64,000 nucleotides of DNA from Methylomonas sp. (lineage in GTDB: Bacteria > Pseudomonadota > Gammaproteobacteria > Methylococcales > Methylomonadaceae). A program made the position numbers and the translations under genes. The DNA is taken from assembly GCF_023228165.1 (NCBI RefSeq), contig NZ_JALOBS010000007.1, positions 108,376 through 172,375 of the forward strand, written 5' to 3'. Numbering within the stretch: the stretch's first letter is position 1; each line of letters begins with the position of its first letter. A model generated the notes under the pieces. That model ran no database searches and was not told the origin of the DNA. It worked only from the letters and a program-made list of their open reading frames with translations. This document shows positions 6,815 through 15,009 of the stretch, piece by piece.

Positions 6815-8173
6815 TCATTCCGGCACGGATTTGCGCATGCTAACGAATTCTTCTGCCGCGGTAGGATGTATACCGATGGTGGAATCGAACACTGCTTTGG
6901 TAGCGCCGGCCCGAATGGCAACTGCCATACCCTGAATGATTTCGCCGGCATCGGCGCCGACCATATGCATGCCCAACACCCGGTCGCTGCTGCGTTGCAC
7001 CAGCATTTTCATCAATGTCTTTTCGCCCAAGCCCGATAAGGTGTGTTTCATCGGCGTAAACACCGATTTATACACATCGATGTCGTTGGGATAGCGCCTT
7101 CCGGCTTCTGCCTCGGTTAATCCAACCGTACCGACATTCGGTTGGCTGAAAACCGCCGTGGGAATATTGTCGTAATCAACCGGCGTCCACTGGTTTGCAT
7201 ATAAGCGATTGACCAGAGCCATCGCTTCGGCGGTGGCCACCGGCGTCAGGTTGACGCGGTTGGTAACGTCGCCCAACGCATATATCGAAGGCTGACTGGT
7301 TTGATAGTATGCATCGACCTTGATCGCACCCTGCTCGTCCAGCTCCACGCCCGCCGTTTTCAGCCCGAAAGCCTCAGTGTTCGCGACCCGGCCGGTGGCA
7401 TACAGCACCAAATCCGCGGCAATGGTTTGACCTGGTCCGGCATGGGCGAGGTAGCCGCCATCTTGTGTTTCAATGCGGGTAATATCACTGTTGAAGTGGA
7501 TGTCTATGCCTTTTTTGAGCATCTCCTGTGCTACAAACTCGCGTATATCCTGGTCGAAACCGCGCAGCAGTTTATCGCCGCGATAGCTCAGCGTGGTTTT
7601 AACGCCTAGCCCATGCATGATGCCGGCAAACTCCACCGCGATATAGCCGCCACCGACAATCAAAATTCGCTCCGGTAGATGTTGCAAGGCAAACATGTCG
7701 TCGGAGGTGGAGATAAACTCCTTGCCCGGAATATCCGGCAGCCAGGGCCGGCCGCCGGTCGCCACCAGAATCCGTTCGGCGCGGAATTGCCGCTCGCCAA
7801 CCGCTACCGTATGCGCGTCCAGTAACCTTGCCTGTCCAATAATGATGTTGGCGCCGCTATTCTCCAACAGACCTTGATAGACAGTCTGCAGCCGATCGAT
7901 TTCGCGGTTTTTCTGTGCCAACAGCTGCGACCAGTCGAAACGCGGCGGCTGGAAAGACCAGCCGAAGCCGGGGGCGGCGGCAAAATCTTCCTGAAAATGC
8001 GAGGCGTACACGAACAGTTTTTTCGGCACGCAGCCGACGTTCACACAGGTGCCGCCTAGATATTGCTGTTCGGCAATCACCACCCGAGCGCCCAATCCGG
8101 CCGCCATTCGCGCAGCCCGCACGCCGCCGGAACCGGCCCCTATTACAAACAAATCAACATCATATTCAGACAT
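6815..8173 (-). CDS. gor: Glutathione-disulfide reductase
   Basis: A 452-residue class I flavoprotein disulfide reductase that regenerates GSH from GSSG with NADPH in the cytoplasm. Seen in order: the FAD motif GAGSGGVRAAR (12-22), the redox-active pair C43/C48 in GGTCVNVGCVPKK, the NADP-binding GGGYIAVEFAG, the second FAD motif 'SIYALGDVTNRVNLTPVA', and the interface 'IGIHPTAAEEFVSMR' carrying the catalytic His-Glu. Length is normal. It follows a glutathione/thiol-type peroxiredoxin on the same strand and lies beside oxyR, so a shared role in peroxide defence is likely. GAGGAG precedes the ATG. Confidence 0.93.
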   Translation of the reverse strand: MSEYDVDLFVIGAGSGGVRAARMAAGLGARVVIAEQQYLGGTCVNVGCVPKKLFVYASHFQEDFAAAPGFGWSFQPPRFDWSQLLAQKNREIDRLQTVYQGLLENSGANIIIGQARLLDAHTVAVGERQFRAERILVATGGRPWLPDIPGKEFISTSDDMFALQHLPERILIVGGGYIAVEFAGIMHGLGVKTTLSYRGDKLLRGFDQDIREFVAQEMLKKGIDIHFNSDITRIETQDGGYLAHAGPGQTIAADLVLYATGRVANTEAFGLKTAGVELDEQGAIKVDAYYQTSQPSIYALGDVTNRVNLTPVATAEAMALVNRLYANQWTPVDYDNIPTAVFSQPNVGTVGLTEAEAGRRYPNDIDVYKSVFTPMKHTLSGLGEKTLMKMLVQRSSDRVLGMHMVGADAGEIIQGMAVAIRAGATKAVFDSTIGIHPTAAEEFVSMRKSVPE

Positions 8174-8236
8174 GTTACCGCTCCTCGGCGGGATGAACGC
8201 AGCCGGACAGATTCCTCATCAACCGGTCGACAAAAC

Positions 8237-8764
8237 TTAACGCGCTTGTTTCAGAAAGGCCAACATGGTGTCGGCATCGCTGACCTCAAACGGGTCTTCC
8301 GGATGATTGTCGGCTTGACCGACCTCGCTGAACAGTTTGACGACTTTGCCGTCCTCGACCAGCATTGAATAGCGCCAGGATCGATAGCCGAAGCCGAGAT
8401 TTTCCTTTTTAACCAGCATACCCATGCCGCGGGTAAAGTCGCCGTTGCCGTCCGGCAGCATTTTTACATGCTGAACCCCCAGATGCTTGGCCCATTGATA
8501 CATGGTGAAGGCATCATTGACGCTCAGGCAATACACTTCATCGACACCTTGGGCAATGATGTCCGGGTATTTGGCTTCGTAACCGGGCAAATGCGTGCTG
8601 GAACAGGTCGGCGTAAACGCGCCGGGCAAGGAAAACACCACGACTTTTTTGCCTTTAAAAATATCGTCGCTGCCGACATCCTGCCAGCGAAAAGGATTGT
8701 CTCCGCCTATGCTCTCGTCGCGGACACGGGTTTTGAATACAACATTAGGTACGCTAGCGGTCAT
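8237..8764 (-). CDS. Peroxiredoxin, Prx5/type II
   Basis: A 175-residue peroxiredoxin of the Prx5 (type II) group, which reduces H2O2 and alkyl hydroperoxides. The peroxidatic Cys is C54 in 'PGAFTPTCSSTHLPGYE', and 'DAFTMYQWAKHLGV' and 'FGYRSWRYSMLVEDGKV' are typical of the group. In related bacteria it may be fused to glutaredoxin; here the peroxiredoxin stands alone next to gor. ATG 8764 is preferred because the family starts there and GGAG precedes it; the frame extends 25 codons upstream without family similarity. It is divergent from oxyR, the likely regulator. Confidence 0.9.
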   Translation of the reverse strand: MTASVPNVVFKTRVRDESIGGDNPFRWQDVGSDDIFKGKKVVVFSLPGAFTPTCSSTHLPGYEAKYPDIIAQGVDEVYCLSVNDAFTMYQWAKHLGVQHVKMLPDGNGDFTRGMGMLVKKENLGFGYRSWRYSMLVEDGKVVKLFSEVGQADNHPEDPFEVSDADTMLAFLKQAR

Positions 8765-8882
8765 CTCGATTCTCCAATTTTGAGTAAATATGTTGCCGGC
8801 GACTAGTTGGCTAACCGCCCTGTCTGAATTGCTTTTCATTCAGTACGGGATTCAGTCTACCGGGCTATGTTTGTAATGGAAA

Positions 8883-8921
8883 ATCGATTGTTTGTATAGT
8901 ATCGATTGATTTAATCAATAC
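8883..8921. promoter_or_regulatory. Divergent prx/oxyR control region
   Basis: The 168-bp gap between the peroxiredoxin and oxyR starts holds ATTGATT-T-AATCAAT (8905-8919), a near-perfect dyad. It also holds two ATCGAT words 18 bp apart (8883-8888 and 8901-8906). A LysR-type tetramer such as OxyR binds this kind of AT-rich dyad between divergent genes. The match to the Escherichia coli OxyR consensus is loose, so only the position and symmetry support the call. Confidence 0.4.
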
Positions 8922-8932
8922 AACTTGCTGCC

Positions 8933-9823
8933 ATGAATCTCAGAGACTTGCGTTATTTAATTGCCGTGGCCGAATTGCGCAGCTTTGTGCAAGCTTCGGA
9001 ACACTGCCATATCAGCCAGCCGACCCTGAGCACCCAGATTAAAAAACTGGAAGACCGCCTGGGCGTGCAGATTTTCGAGCGAAATAATAAGCGGGTGTTA
9101 GCCACCGAAGTGGGCGAACATATTATCGCTACCGCCCGGCGCATATTAAAGGAAGTCGACCACATGCAGGATCTGGCCGAAACCGCTCGCGACCCTTTGG
9201 CCGGCAATCTGCGCATCGGTGCTTTCCCGACGCTGTCCACCTATATTTTTCCGGCCTTGGTGCCGTTGATCAGAGACACACTGCCACGTATCAGACTGAT
9301 ATTGGTCGAGGCAAAAACCGAGGAATTGGTCCGCCGGTTGAAAAACGGCCAAATCGATATGGCGTTGCTGGCAATGCCTGTCGGCGACGATTTTTTGCAA
9401 ACCCAAGCATTGTTCGACGACGAATTTTTGCTGGCGGTTGCCGCCGACCATCCCCTGGCTGACGCCAACCATATCCGCCAACAGGATTTGTCAGGCCAAC
9501 AATTATTGTTACTGGACGAAGGCCATTGCCTGCGTGGCCATGCATTGCAGATTTGCCGGCTTAATGGTGCGGAAGAACAGCAGGATGTGCGGGCCACCGG
9601 CCTGGAAACCCTCCGGCAAATGGTTCGGGCCGGCACGGGCATTACCTTTATGCCGCGCATTGCCATCCGAGAACCGGATCAAGGCATTCGCTATATCCCG
9701 TTCCAAGCGCCCGCTCCCAGCCGTAGCATCGGCCTGGTTTGGCGCAAAACCAGTATGCGCAGTCGGTTGCTTGATGAAATCGGCCGCCTGATAGTACGGG
9801 CGGCAAGACAACCTGCAACGTAG
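8933..9823 (+). CDS. oxyR: Peroxide-sensing LysR-type regulator OxyR
   Basis: A 296-residue LysR-family activator. The N-terminal helix-turn-helix is 'SFVQASEHCHISQPTLSTQI' (about 17-36). The effector domain carries 'LLLLDEGHCLRGHALQIC', placing cysteines at 199 and 208, the same numbers as the H2O2-sensing disulfide pair of E. coli OxyR. 'TGLETLRQMVRAGTGITFMP' is also conserved. It should switch on peroxide-defence genes when oxidised. It is transcribed away from the peroxiredoxin-gor pair, which are natural targets, and probably autoregulates through the shared intergenic region. Confidence 0.93.
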   Translation: MNLRDLRYLIAVAELRSFVQASEHCHISQPTLSTQIKKLEDRLGVQIFERNNKRVLATEVGEHIIATARRILKEVDHMQDLAETARDPLAGNLRIGAFPTLSTYIFPALVPLIRDTLPRIRLILVEAKTEELVRRLKNGQIDMALLAMPVGDDFLQTQALFDDEFLLAVAADHPLADANHIRQQDLSGQQLLLLDEGHCLRGHALQICRLNGAEEQQDVRATGLETLRQMVRAGTGITFMPRIAIREPDQGIRYIPFQAPAPSRSIGLVWRKTSMRSRLLDEIGRLIVRAARQPAT

Positions 9824-9881
9824 CTATTCAATCAAGCCTGTTTAGACGGAAGCAGCAAAAAAGGCGGCTGCATTTTTTCTC

Positions 9882-9909
9882 TTGACATATTATTGAGAAT
9901 CATTATCAT
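9882..9909 (+). promoter_or_regulatory. Fur-controlled promoter of the hemP-tonB-exbBD operon
   Basis: TTGACA (9882-9887) and TATCAT (9904-9909) are spaced 16 bp apart. Overlapping them is a Fur box, ATTATTGAGAATCATTATC (9889-9907), matching the classical 19-bp GATAATGATAATCATTATC at most positions. Iron-loaded Fur would cover the promoter, so the operon should be induced by iron limitation. Confidence 0.75.
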
Positions 9910-10019
9910 TTGTATCCGACAGTTCTCTCTCGTACTGTCGCCGGCGCACCTGGTCATTCTCCAAAGTATCAACAGCGTGCGCCGTTTTTATTTTCTGTGA
10001 TTTTTTTCATGAGGATGTT

Positions 10020-10292
10020 ATGCCTTCTGTCGAAGCCCGGTTTGCCGACAAGCAAGACTTGTCTCAATTGCACGCGGCGACCTGCTTGTTGATGACCCGC
10101 TTCATCAACGGCCTCCATTGCCCAAAGCTGGCTCACCTGATTGTGCAGCAACTGCAACAATTGCTGGCACACCCCGGGCAAACGCCCAATAGCCGCGAGA
10201 TGTACCTAAAACTGCTGGAACACTGGCAAAGTGTTTCCAGTTCTTTGCTGGAACAGAAACAGCCAGGGCAACCTAGCCATCTCTACCATTGA
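10020..10292 (+). CDS. Small hypothetical protein at the head of the iron-uptake operon
   Basis: A 90-residue, probably cytoplasmic helical protein with no signal peptide or membrane segment. I do not recognise a named family. The sequence 'MTRFINGLHCPKLAHLIVQQ' is rich in Leu, His and Gln and contains two cysteines (about 22 and 34) that could bind metal, but this is a guess. A GAGGATGTT-ATG start fits a ribosome binding site. It is the first gene after the Fur-box promoter, directly before hemP, so an iron- or haem-related role is likely. Confidence 0.65.
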   Translation: MPSVEARFADKQDLSQLHAATCLLMTRFINGLHCPKLAHLIVQQLQQLLAHPGQTPNSREMYLKLLEHWQSVSSSLLEQKQPGQPSHLYH

Positions 10293-10301
10293 CATAAAAC
10301 C

Positions 10302-10484
10302 GTGACTGACCCCAACGAAAAATCCGCTGTCCGTCCAATCGCAAATTCAGGGTGCGCCGGCAGCAAACGTAAATTCAACAGCCAACAGCTATTTGCAAGC
10401 CAAAATGAAATCGTTATCGAGCATTTGGGCGAACAATACCGCTTAAGGATTACCAGCAACGGTAAATTGATTTTGACTAAATAA
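10302..10484 (+). CDS. hemP: Hemin uptake protein HemP
   Basis: A 60-residue HemP/HmuP-family protein. The C-terminal signature 'IEHLGEQYRLRITSNGKLIL', ending in LTK, is the hallmark of the family, preceded by 'QQLFASQNEIV'. HemP proteins are small cytoplasmic regulators or accessory factors encoded beside haem and iron uptake genes; HmuP acts with Fur in rhizobia and Burkholderia. Translation starts at GTG 10302. It lies between a small unknown gene and tonB under the Fur-box promoter. Confidence 0.85.
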   Translation: MTDPNEKSAVRPIANSGCAGSKRKFNSQQLFASQNEIVIEHLGEQYRLRITSNGKLILTK

Positions 10485-10564
10485 ACAACGCTATCCATCG
10501 CATAGCCAGCCAGCCCTACGGCCAGCCAGCCAAGCGTAAGTAACCCAGCTTAACGCGAGGCTCT

Positions 10565-11347
10565 ATGATTGCCACTCTTTGTTTTCTGCAGTACGCGGTA
10601 GTATCCGCCAAACCTCGGCGACGGCCGCCACCTTCACGCCTCGCCAACTCGCAACTGACAAACGCCCATACCTGCTGGCTTGGCGTAAGCTTGGCCACAG
10701 CCTTACATCTGGCTTGGCTGGGATTGTTGCCCGAGGCGTCCGATAAACCAGCTCCGGTTCCGGCGCAGCCCATCATGGTGAACTGGATCAGCGCTCCGGA
10801 AGCAAAATCGCTCAGGCCCGCTGCGCCCAAACCCAAGCAACCGCGTGAAAAGCCGGATAAAAAGGTTGCGCCAAAACCCAAAACCCCAAAACCCAAACCG
10901 CTGCTCGCCGCTGATAACGATACGACTGCCAAGCTAACCGCTGCCACCAGCGAACCACAACCGCCGCAAGCCGCCGCAACCGGTTTGCCGCAAGCTGATC
11001 CACCGGCCGACAGCGCAGCCATTAGCAGGCATGCCGGCCAAGAACAGAGCGACCCGTCTGCATTGACGCTACCGAATTTGCATGCCGATTATTTGCATAA
11101 CCCTGCCCCCGCTTACCCCGATCAATCCCGGCAACTCGGCGAACAAGGCCGGGTATTTCTGCGGGTACTGGTGAACGCCGCCGGCATGGTCGAACAAGTC
11201 ACTTTGCGCAAATCCAGCGGTTATCCCCGTCTGGACGCAGCCGCCCAAGACACCGTCAAAAACTGGCGTTTCGTCCCCGCCAAACGCGGTACGCAGGCCG
11301 TAATCGCCTGGGTCGTGATACCGATTTCATTCAGTCTGGAAGGATAA
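10565..11347 (+). CDS. tonB: Energy transducer TonB
   Basis: A 260-residue TonB. After a basic N-terminus of about 35 residues comes one membrane helix (WLGVSLATALHLAWLGLLP, about 39-57). A long Pro/Lys periplasmic spacer with repeated KPK motifs (about 85-120) follows. The C-terminal TonB domain contains 'YPDQSRQLGEQGRVFLRVLV' and 'SSGYPRLDAAAQDTVKNWRF'. With ExbB and ExbD it passes proton-motive energy to outer-membrane receptors such as the two TonB receptors in this window. GAGG precedes the ATG, and exbB starts 4 bases after the stop. Confidence 0.92.
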   Translation: MIATLCFLQYAVVSAKPRRRPPPSRLANSQLTNAHTCWLGVSLATALHLAWLGLLPEASDKPAPVPAQPIMVNWISAPEAKSLRPAAPKPKQPREKPDKKVAPKPKTPKPKPLLAADNDTTAKLTAATSEPQPPQAAATGLPQADPPADSAAISRHAGQEQSDPSALTLPNLHADYLHNPAPAYPDQSRQLGEQGRVFLRVLVNAAGMVEQVTLRKSSGYPRLDAAAQDTVKNWRFVPAKRGTQAVIAWVVIPISFSLEG

Positions 11348-11351
11348 AAGC

Positions 11352-12095
11352 ATGTCATTCAACCAAAACCTCAGCCATTTCCTGTCGCAAAGCGACGGCG
11401 TCGGCCAATCGTTATTTCTATTGTTGATCGTCATGTCGGTCGGCAGTTGGTATTTCATCCTGGTCAAAGCCTGGCACGCCGCAGTCTCGCGCCGTCGCAC
11501 CCGGCAATTTTTGAGTCTGTTCTGGAACGCCGCCTCGTTGGATGAGGTGGCGGAAAACTTGAACGGACACCGCGACGAAGAACCGTTTTCGCATCTGACC
11601 TATCACGCCATCAACGCCACCCGACACCATGCTATCCACGGCTCGCAGCGCTTGCAGGAAGCCGGTTCCGCCGGTGAATTTTTGACCCGCGCCATTCGCC
11701 GCGTCATCGACGAAGAAACCGCCAAATTGGAATGGGGTTTGACCATTCTGGCCTCGATAGCCAGCACCGCGCCCTTCATTGGCCTGTTCGGCACCGTCTG
11801 GGGCGTCTACCATGCCTTACTCGGCATCGGCCAAAACGGCCAGGGCACCCTGGAGCAAATCGCCGGTCCGGTCGGCGAGGCCTTGATCATGACCGGACTG
11901 GGTCTGGCGGTAGCGATTCCGGCGGTACTGGCTTACAACGATTGCGTACGCTCCAACCGGCTGTTGCTGGCGCAACTGGATGCTTTTGCCCACGACCTGT
12001 TCGCCTTTTTAACCACCGGTTCGACGATCAATGCCATGCCGGAAAATAGTGGGTCATTGCATCAATCGGCCCTGTCGGTAGTAGGAGAAAACTAA
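11352..12095 (+). CDS. exbB: Biopolymer transporter ExbB (MotA/TolQ/ExbB channel)
   Basis: A 247-residue inner-membrane proton-channel subunit. A first helix near residues 20-40 (LFLLLIVMSVGSWYFILVK), a cytoplasmic domain, and two closely spaced helices form the MotA/TolQ/ExbB domain. Its signature 'TAPFIGLFGTVWGVYHALLG' (about 137-156) is followed by 'GEALIMTGLGLAVAIPAVLAY'. It forms a pentamer around ExbD that energises TonB. The stop overlaps the exbD start by one base (TAATG), so the two are translationally coupled. Confidence 0.93.
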   Translation: MSFNQNLSHFLSQSDGVGQSLFLLLIVMSVGSWYFILVKAWHAAVSRRRTRQFLSLFWNAASLDEVAENLNGHRDEEPFSHLTYHAINATRHHAIHGSQRLQEAGSAGEFLTRAIRRVIDEETAKLEWGLTILASIASTAPFIGLFGTVWGVYHALLGIGQNGQGTLEQIAGPVGEALIMTGLGLAVAIPAVLAYNDCVRSNRLLLAQLDAFAHDLFAFLTTGSTINAMPENSGSLHQSALSVVGEN

Positions 12096-12520
12096 TGGCC
12101 TTCGGTGGCTTCGATCAACAAACCGGCGGCGGGCATACCGTCGCCGAAATTAATATGATTCCGTTAATAGACGTGATGCTGGTGCTGCTGGTGATTTTTA
12201 TGATCACCGCGCCGATGATGACCCATGCGGTAAAAATCGATTTGCCCAAGGCCAACAGCCAGGCGCAGCAACCGACGCCCAGCGAACCGGTCAATTTGTC
12301 CATAGACGCCGACGGTCAATTGTTCTGGAATCGGGAGGCCGTCAGCCGCGAACAGCTGCAGCAAAAACTGGCGCTGTTGGGCTCGGAACCCGATCCGGCC
12401 GAATTGCACATCCGTGCCGACCGCGACGCGGCCTACCACTTTGTCGCGGAAGCGCTGGCCGATGCGGCAAGCGCCGGCGTCAGCCGCATCGGCTTTGTTT
12501 CCGAGCCCGAGCCGATGTGA
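12095..12520 (+). CDS. exbD: Biopolymer transporter ExbD
   Basis: A 141-residue ExbD/TolR family protein. The single membrane helix has the essential proton-carrying Asp in 'EINMIPLIDVMLVLLVIFMI' (about 18-37). The periplasmic domain shows 'LHIRADRDAAYHFVAEALAD', typical of ExbD. It completes the TonB-ExbB-ExbD motor, is coupled to exbB by a one-base overlap and is the last gene of the Fur-controlled operon. Confidence 0.93.
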   Translation: MAFGGFDQQTGGGHTVAEINMIPLIDVMLVLLVIFMITAPMMTHAVKIDLPKANSQAQQPTPSEPVNLSIDADGQLFWNREAVSREQLQQKLALLGSEPDPAELHIRADRDAAYHFVAEALADAASAGVSRIGFVSEPEPM

Positions 12521-12620
12521 CACACGAAAAGCATGGCCAGCCGGCACCGGGAATGCGTAATGCCGTGAGAGGTAATACGCCCCGGCCGCCAGTATGCCAA
12601 GCTTTATTTTAAGACATCTC

Positions 12621-13208
12621 TCAGGTTCCTTCCCCCACATAGATCGAGTTAATGCGAGCTCCAGGAGCAAGTCGGCAGAACAGAACGATGGTTGAGCCTT
12701 GCCCCGGACTCTCGGCATCTACAAAATCAGGAACCGAAATATTACCAAAACCGGCAAACATTAAAGCGTCTCTTCCCCCGGCGTCTCCTACCTCCCAACG
12801 CACCATCTTATGCGGTCCGATTTGCTGGCGCGGGAACCCGTCACTCATCGGCATGATCCGTAGAGTACATTCACTATTACCGGGGCAGTTTGTTCCGGAG
12901 GTCGAAGGGCAATCAGGGTGCCAACCACGTACCATCACCCGTTCTATGCCGGCGCGCATGGAATCGCGAATCAAGGGACAAACGACCCCTATACGTTTAT
13001 TCGCCTCGCGGTCATTACCAATCCAGCCGAACTGCGATACTTCGAGTCGACTTCGGTTCGCATTTCCGTCCGAACCAGAAGCAGTCCAATATTGGCAAAT
13101 AGTGCCCGGATAGGATTTACCGTCTGCCGCGAAGGCGGGATTTGATAATAACAACGGCGAGGCAATAAGCACAGCACCAAGAAATCGAATCAGTATATTC
13201 ACATTCAT
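12621..13208 (-). CDS. Secreted hypothetical protein
   Basis: A 195-residue protein with a clear Sec signal peptide (LGAVLIASPLLLSNPAFA, cleavage near residue 27). The mature part has six cysteines (for example ICQYW, VVCPLI, PDCPST, TNCPGNSECT, LFCRL), suggesting disulfides in the periplasm or outside the cell. I do not recognise a family. AAGGAG precedes the ATG, and its start overlaps the stop of a 50-codon gene upstream in an ATGA arrangement, so the two should be co-translated. It belongs to a run of three minus-strand genes for exported proteins. Confidence 0.7.
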   Translation of the reverse strand: MNVNILIRFLGAVLIASPLLLSNPAFAADGKSYPGTICQYWTASGSDGNANRSRLEVSQFGWIGNDREANKRIGVVCPLIRDSMRAGIERVMVRGWHPDCPSTSGTNCPGNSECTLRIMPMSDGFPRQQIGPHKMVRWEVGDAGGRDALMFAGFGNISVPDFVDAESPGQGSTIVLFCRLAPGARINSIYVGEGT

Positions 13209-13357
13209 TGTAAGCTCCTTACTATCATGTTGATCTTTGTTAATAGCTGATCCGCCGGCGATAAAAACAGTGCATTGCTTGCAACAGCAGCTTGGGAAGA
13301 AGCAAACAGCGCAACTGTGAGTGCGACATGACGCAGCTTTGATAATACGATTTTCAT
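13205..13357 (-). CDS. 50-residue exported small protein
   Basis: ATG 13357 follows a strong GAGGAAAA ribosome site and opens a 50-codon frame. Residues 1-26 (hydrophobic core VALTVALFASSQAAVA) are a textbook Sec signal with an AVA-S cleavage site. The mature part would be only about 24 residues (SNALFLSPADQLLTKINMIV and a few more). The TGA stop overlaps the next ATG as ATGA. It could be a true secreted micropeptide translated with its neighbour, or the surviving 5' end of a longer gene. Start signals and coupling support translation. Confidence 0.5.
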   Translation of the reverse strand: MKIVLSKLRHVALTVALFASSQAAVASNALFLSPADQLLTKINMIVRSLQ

Positions 13358-13403
13358 AGTATTTTCCTCTTGATTTCGGAGACTCTGGCCTAATCGCCAG
13401 AAT

Positions 13404-14114
13404 TTAAGTCTTTTGTTGGGTTCGGGTTAAACCCAACAGAACGCCGATGCCCGCCAGGAACAACCAGCACGAGGCCGGCAACGGAACGACAGTGGGTACG
13501 GCCAAGCCGCCTATGGATACCTGTAATGGCGTATTTCCCACGACCGTGCGTCCGCGGATGGTGGCCCGGCCGCTAGTCTCGAACGCGTCGGCATTGGTGA
13601 GAATTTCAATCGGGAACGATTCTTCGTGCGCTTCCTGGGTCAAATTCCCCAAAAATAGGGGAAAGCCAAAGGTAAATTGCAAGTTATCGCCATTCGCAGA
13701 GCGCTCCACGAAGCTGGGCCCGCGATCACCGGCCGTATCGCTGCGATAATGAATGTCGGTTTGCCAGCCGGCGTAGCCATTCAGGATGATGCTGTCTATC
13801 AAGACGTCGTCGGCGGTAATATTGATCGGCCCCAACAGCTGTAAAGCAAAAATCAGGCTGTCGGCGAGGTTCGAGCGAATCGCTTGGTTTGTGACTTCGC
13901 CGTGTCCGACGAAAAGTGCAATGCTCGGGTCCAGGTCGTAAGCCAAGCTGTTTGTGTAAACAACGCTTCCGTTCAGCGCCGGTGTTGCGGACAGGCTGGT
14001 CCCTGGCAAAAATGCCGAAGCGCCGGGCGCCACCACCGCGGCAAACACTGGGGTAGTAAAAAGGCTGGCAAATGCCGCTACGCTGGCCATGCGGACCAAT
14101 GTATTGATGTTCAT
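13404..14114 (-). CDS. PEP-CTERM sorting-domain protein
   Basis: A 236-residue exported protein. A signal peptide (VRMASVAAFASLFTTPVFA) is followed by a β-rich body without Cys. The C-terminal sorting signal is VPLPASCWLFLAGIGVLLGL followed by TRTQQKT: a PEP-like VPLPA box, a membrane helix and basic residues. Such proteins are processed by exosortase EpsH/XrtA and linked to exopolysaccharide; no exosortase is in the window. ATG 14114 follows GGAG and begins the signal peptide; the frame runs 41 codons further without support. Confidence 0.8.
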   Translation of the reverse strand: MNINTLVRMASVAAFASLFTTPVFAAVVAPGASAFLPGTSLSATPALNGSVVYTNSLAYDLDPSIALFVGHGEVTNQAIRSNLADSLIFALQLLGPINITADDVLIDSIILNGYAGWQTDIHYRSDTAGDRGPSFVERSANGDNLQFTFGFPLFLGNLTQEAHEESFPIEILTNADAFETSGRATIRGRTVVGNTPLQVSIGGLAVPTVVPLPASCWLFLAGIGVLLGLTRTQQKT

Positions 14115-14224
14115 AAGTAAGCTCTCCAAATTTGTTCGGTTCCCGTCGGAAATTCTCGGCGTCATGCGCGCAGCATCCGATGGGCGCTTAAACGGCTGAC
14201 GCAAAACGCCTGTCGGGAATGAAT

Positions 14225-14743
14225 TTACAAGCGGCAATACCCGGCATTAGGCGCGCCGGTCTTGGGGTCTGTAGTGCCTTCCACAAACTCCCCGCCAACC
14301 GAAATACAGTCGGATATCATTTGGTTACACTCGCTGACGCTCCAGCAGTAAGGCGTGCCGCCGGTATCGTCCCCCCCTTTGCCGGCGAAGGTATTCGAGC
14401 CCTGGTAAGTGCTTGAGCGCTGATCGCCTTCGCAATCGACACCGACATCGCAGGCGTATTTATCCACCAGTACGCAAGAGAGATTTTGGGTTAAATTGGT
14501 GGAACCGCTGCTTGCGCACGACCAGACTTCGCATTCGTGGTAATACTCGTGAATGGCGCATCGGGTGTGGGTGTGCCGATATGCGGTTTTTTCGGTCGAT
14601 TCCTTGAGAACCAGGTCGTCTATTTTCGATTGGTCGCCGATAACCACCAAGTCCAGCTTGGTTTTATCGGTGGTTTCGGCTGACGTCAGCACGGGGAATA
14701 CCAGCGCCGCGAGCATTGCTATTAATAGTGTTGAGTGTTTCAT
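14225..14743 (-). CDS. Secreted cysteine-rich hypothetical protein
   Basis: A 172-residue exported protein with signal peptide MKHSTLLIAMLAALVFPVL ending in TSA. The mature part has about ten cysteines, for example 'CAIHEYYHECEVWSC', 'LSCVLVDKYACDVGVDC', 'YCWSVSECNQMISDC' and a terminal 'GYCRL', so it is probably stabilised by several disulfides. I know no family. ATG 14743 is preceded by GGAAGG; the longer frame to 14812 lacks a signal at its start. It lies upstream of the PEP-CTERM gene on the same strand. Confidence 0.68.
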   Translation of the reverse strand: MKHSTLLIAMLAALVFPVLTSAETTDKTKLDLVVIGDQSKIDDLVLKESTEKTAYRHTHTRCAIHEYYHECEVWSCASSGSTNLTQNLSCVLVDKYACDVGVDCEGDQRSSTYQGSNTFAGKGGDDTGGTPYCWSVSECNQMISDCISVGGEFVEGTTDPKTGAPNAGYCRL

Positions 14744-15009
14744 AATTGCCTTCCCGTTGTTGATTGTTGAAAGTGAGCCGGTTTCGTACCTACCGCGTCC
14801 ACCGCTATTCAAGACTTAAGCCGAATCACCGGATCTCGCGAGCAAGGCAAATTCAGCGACTCTCAAAGGAATCCTGCGGAATTGCCCTGGCCGAATAGTT
14901 GACGGCGAAGTCAACTTAAACGCTCGATCTCTTTTATTTCTCTTTTTTCAGGTTCTTTTGTCAGGCTTTTTTTATTAGACTGTGAAAAAGATGATCTAGA
15001 GGGATTGCA

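Noticed and set aside
12652..13113. 153-codon plus-strand frame
   Set aside because: It is antisense to a gene with a clear signal peptide and SD, and its composition is that of a shadow frame.
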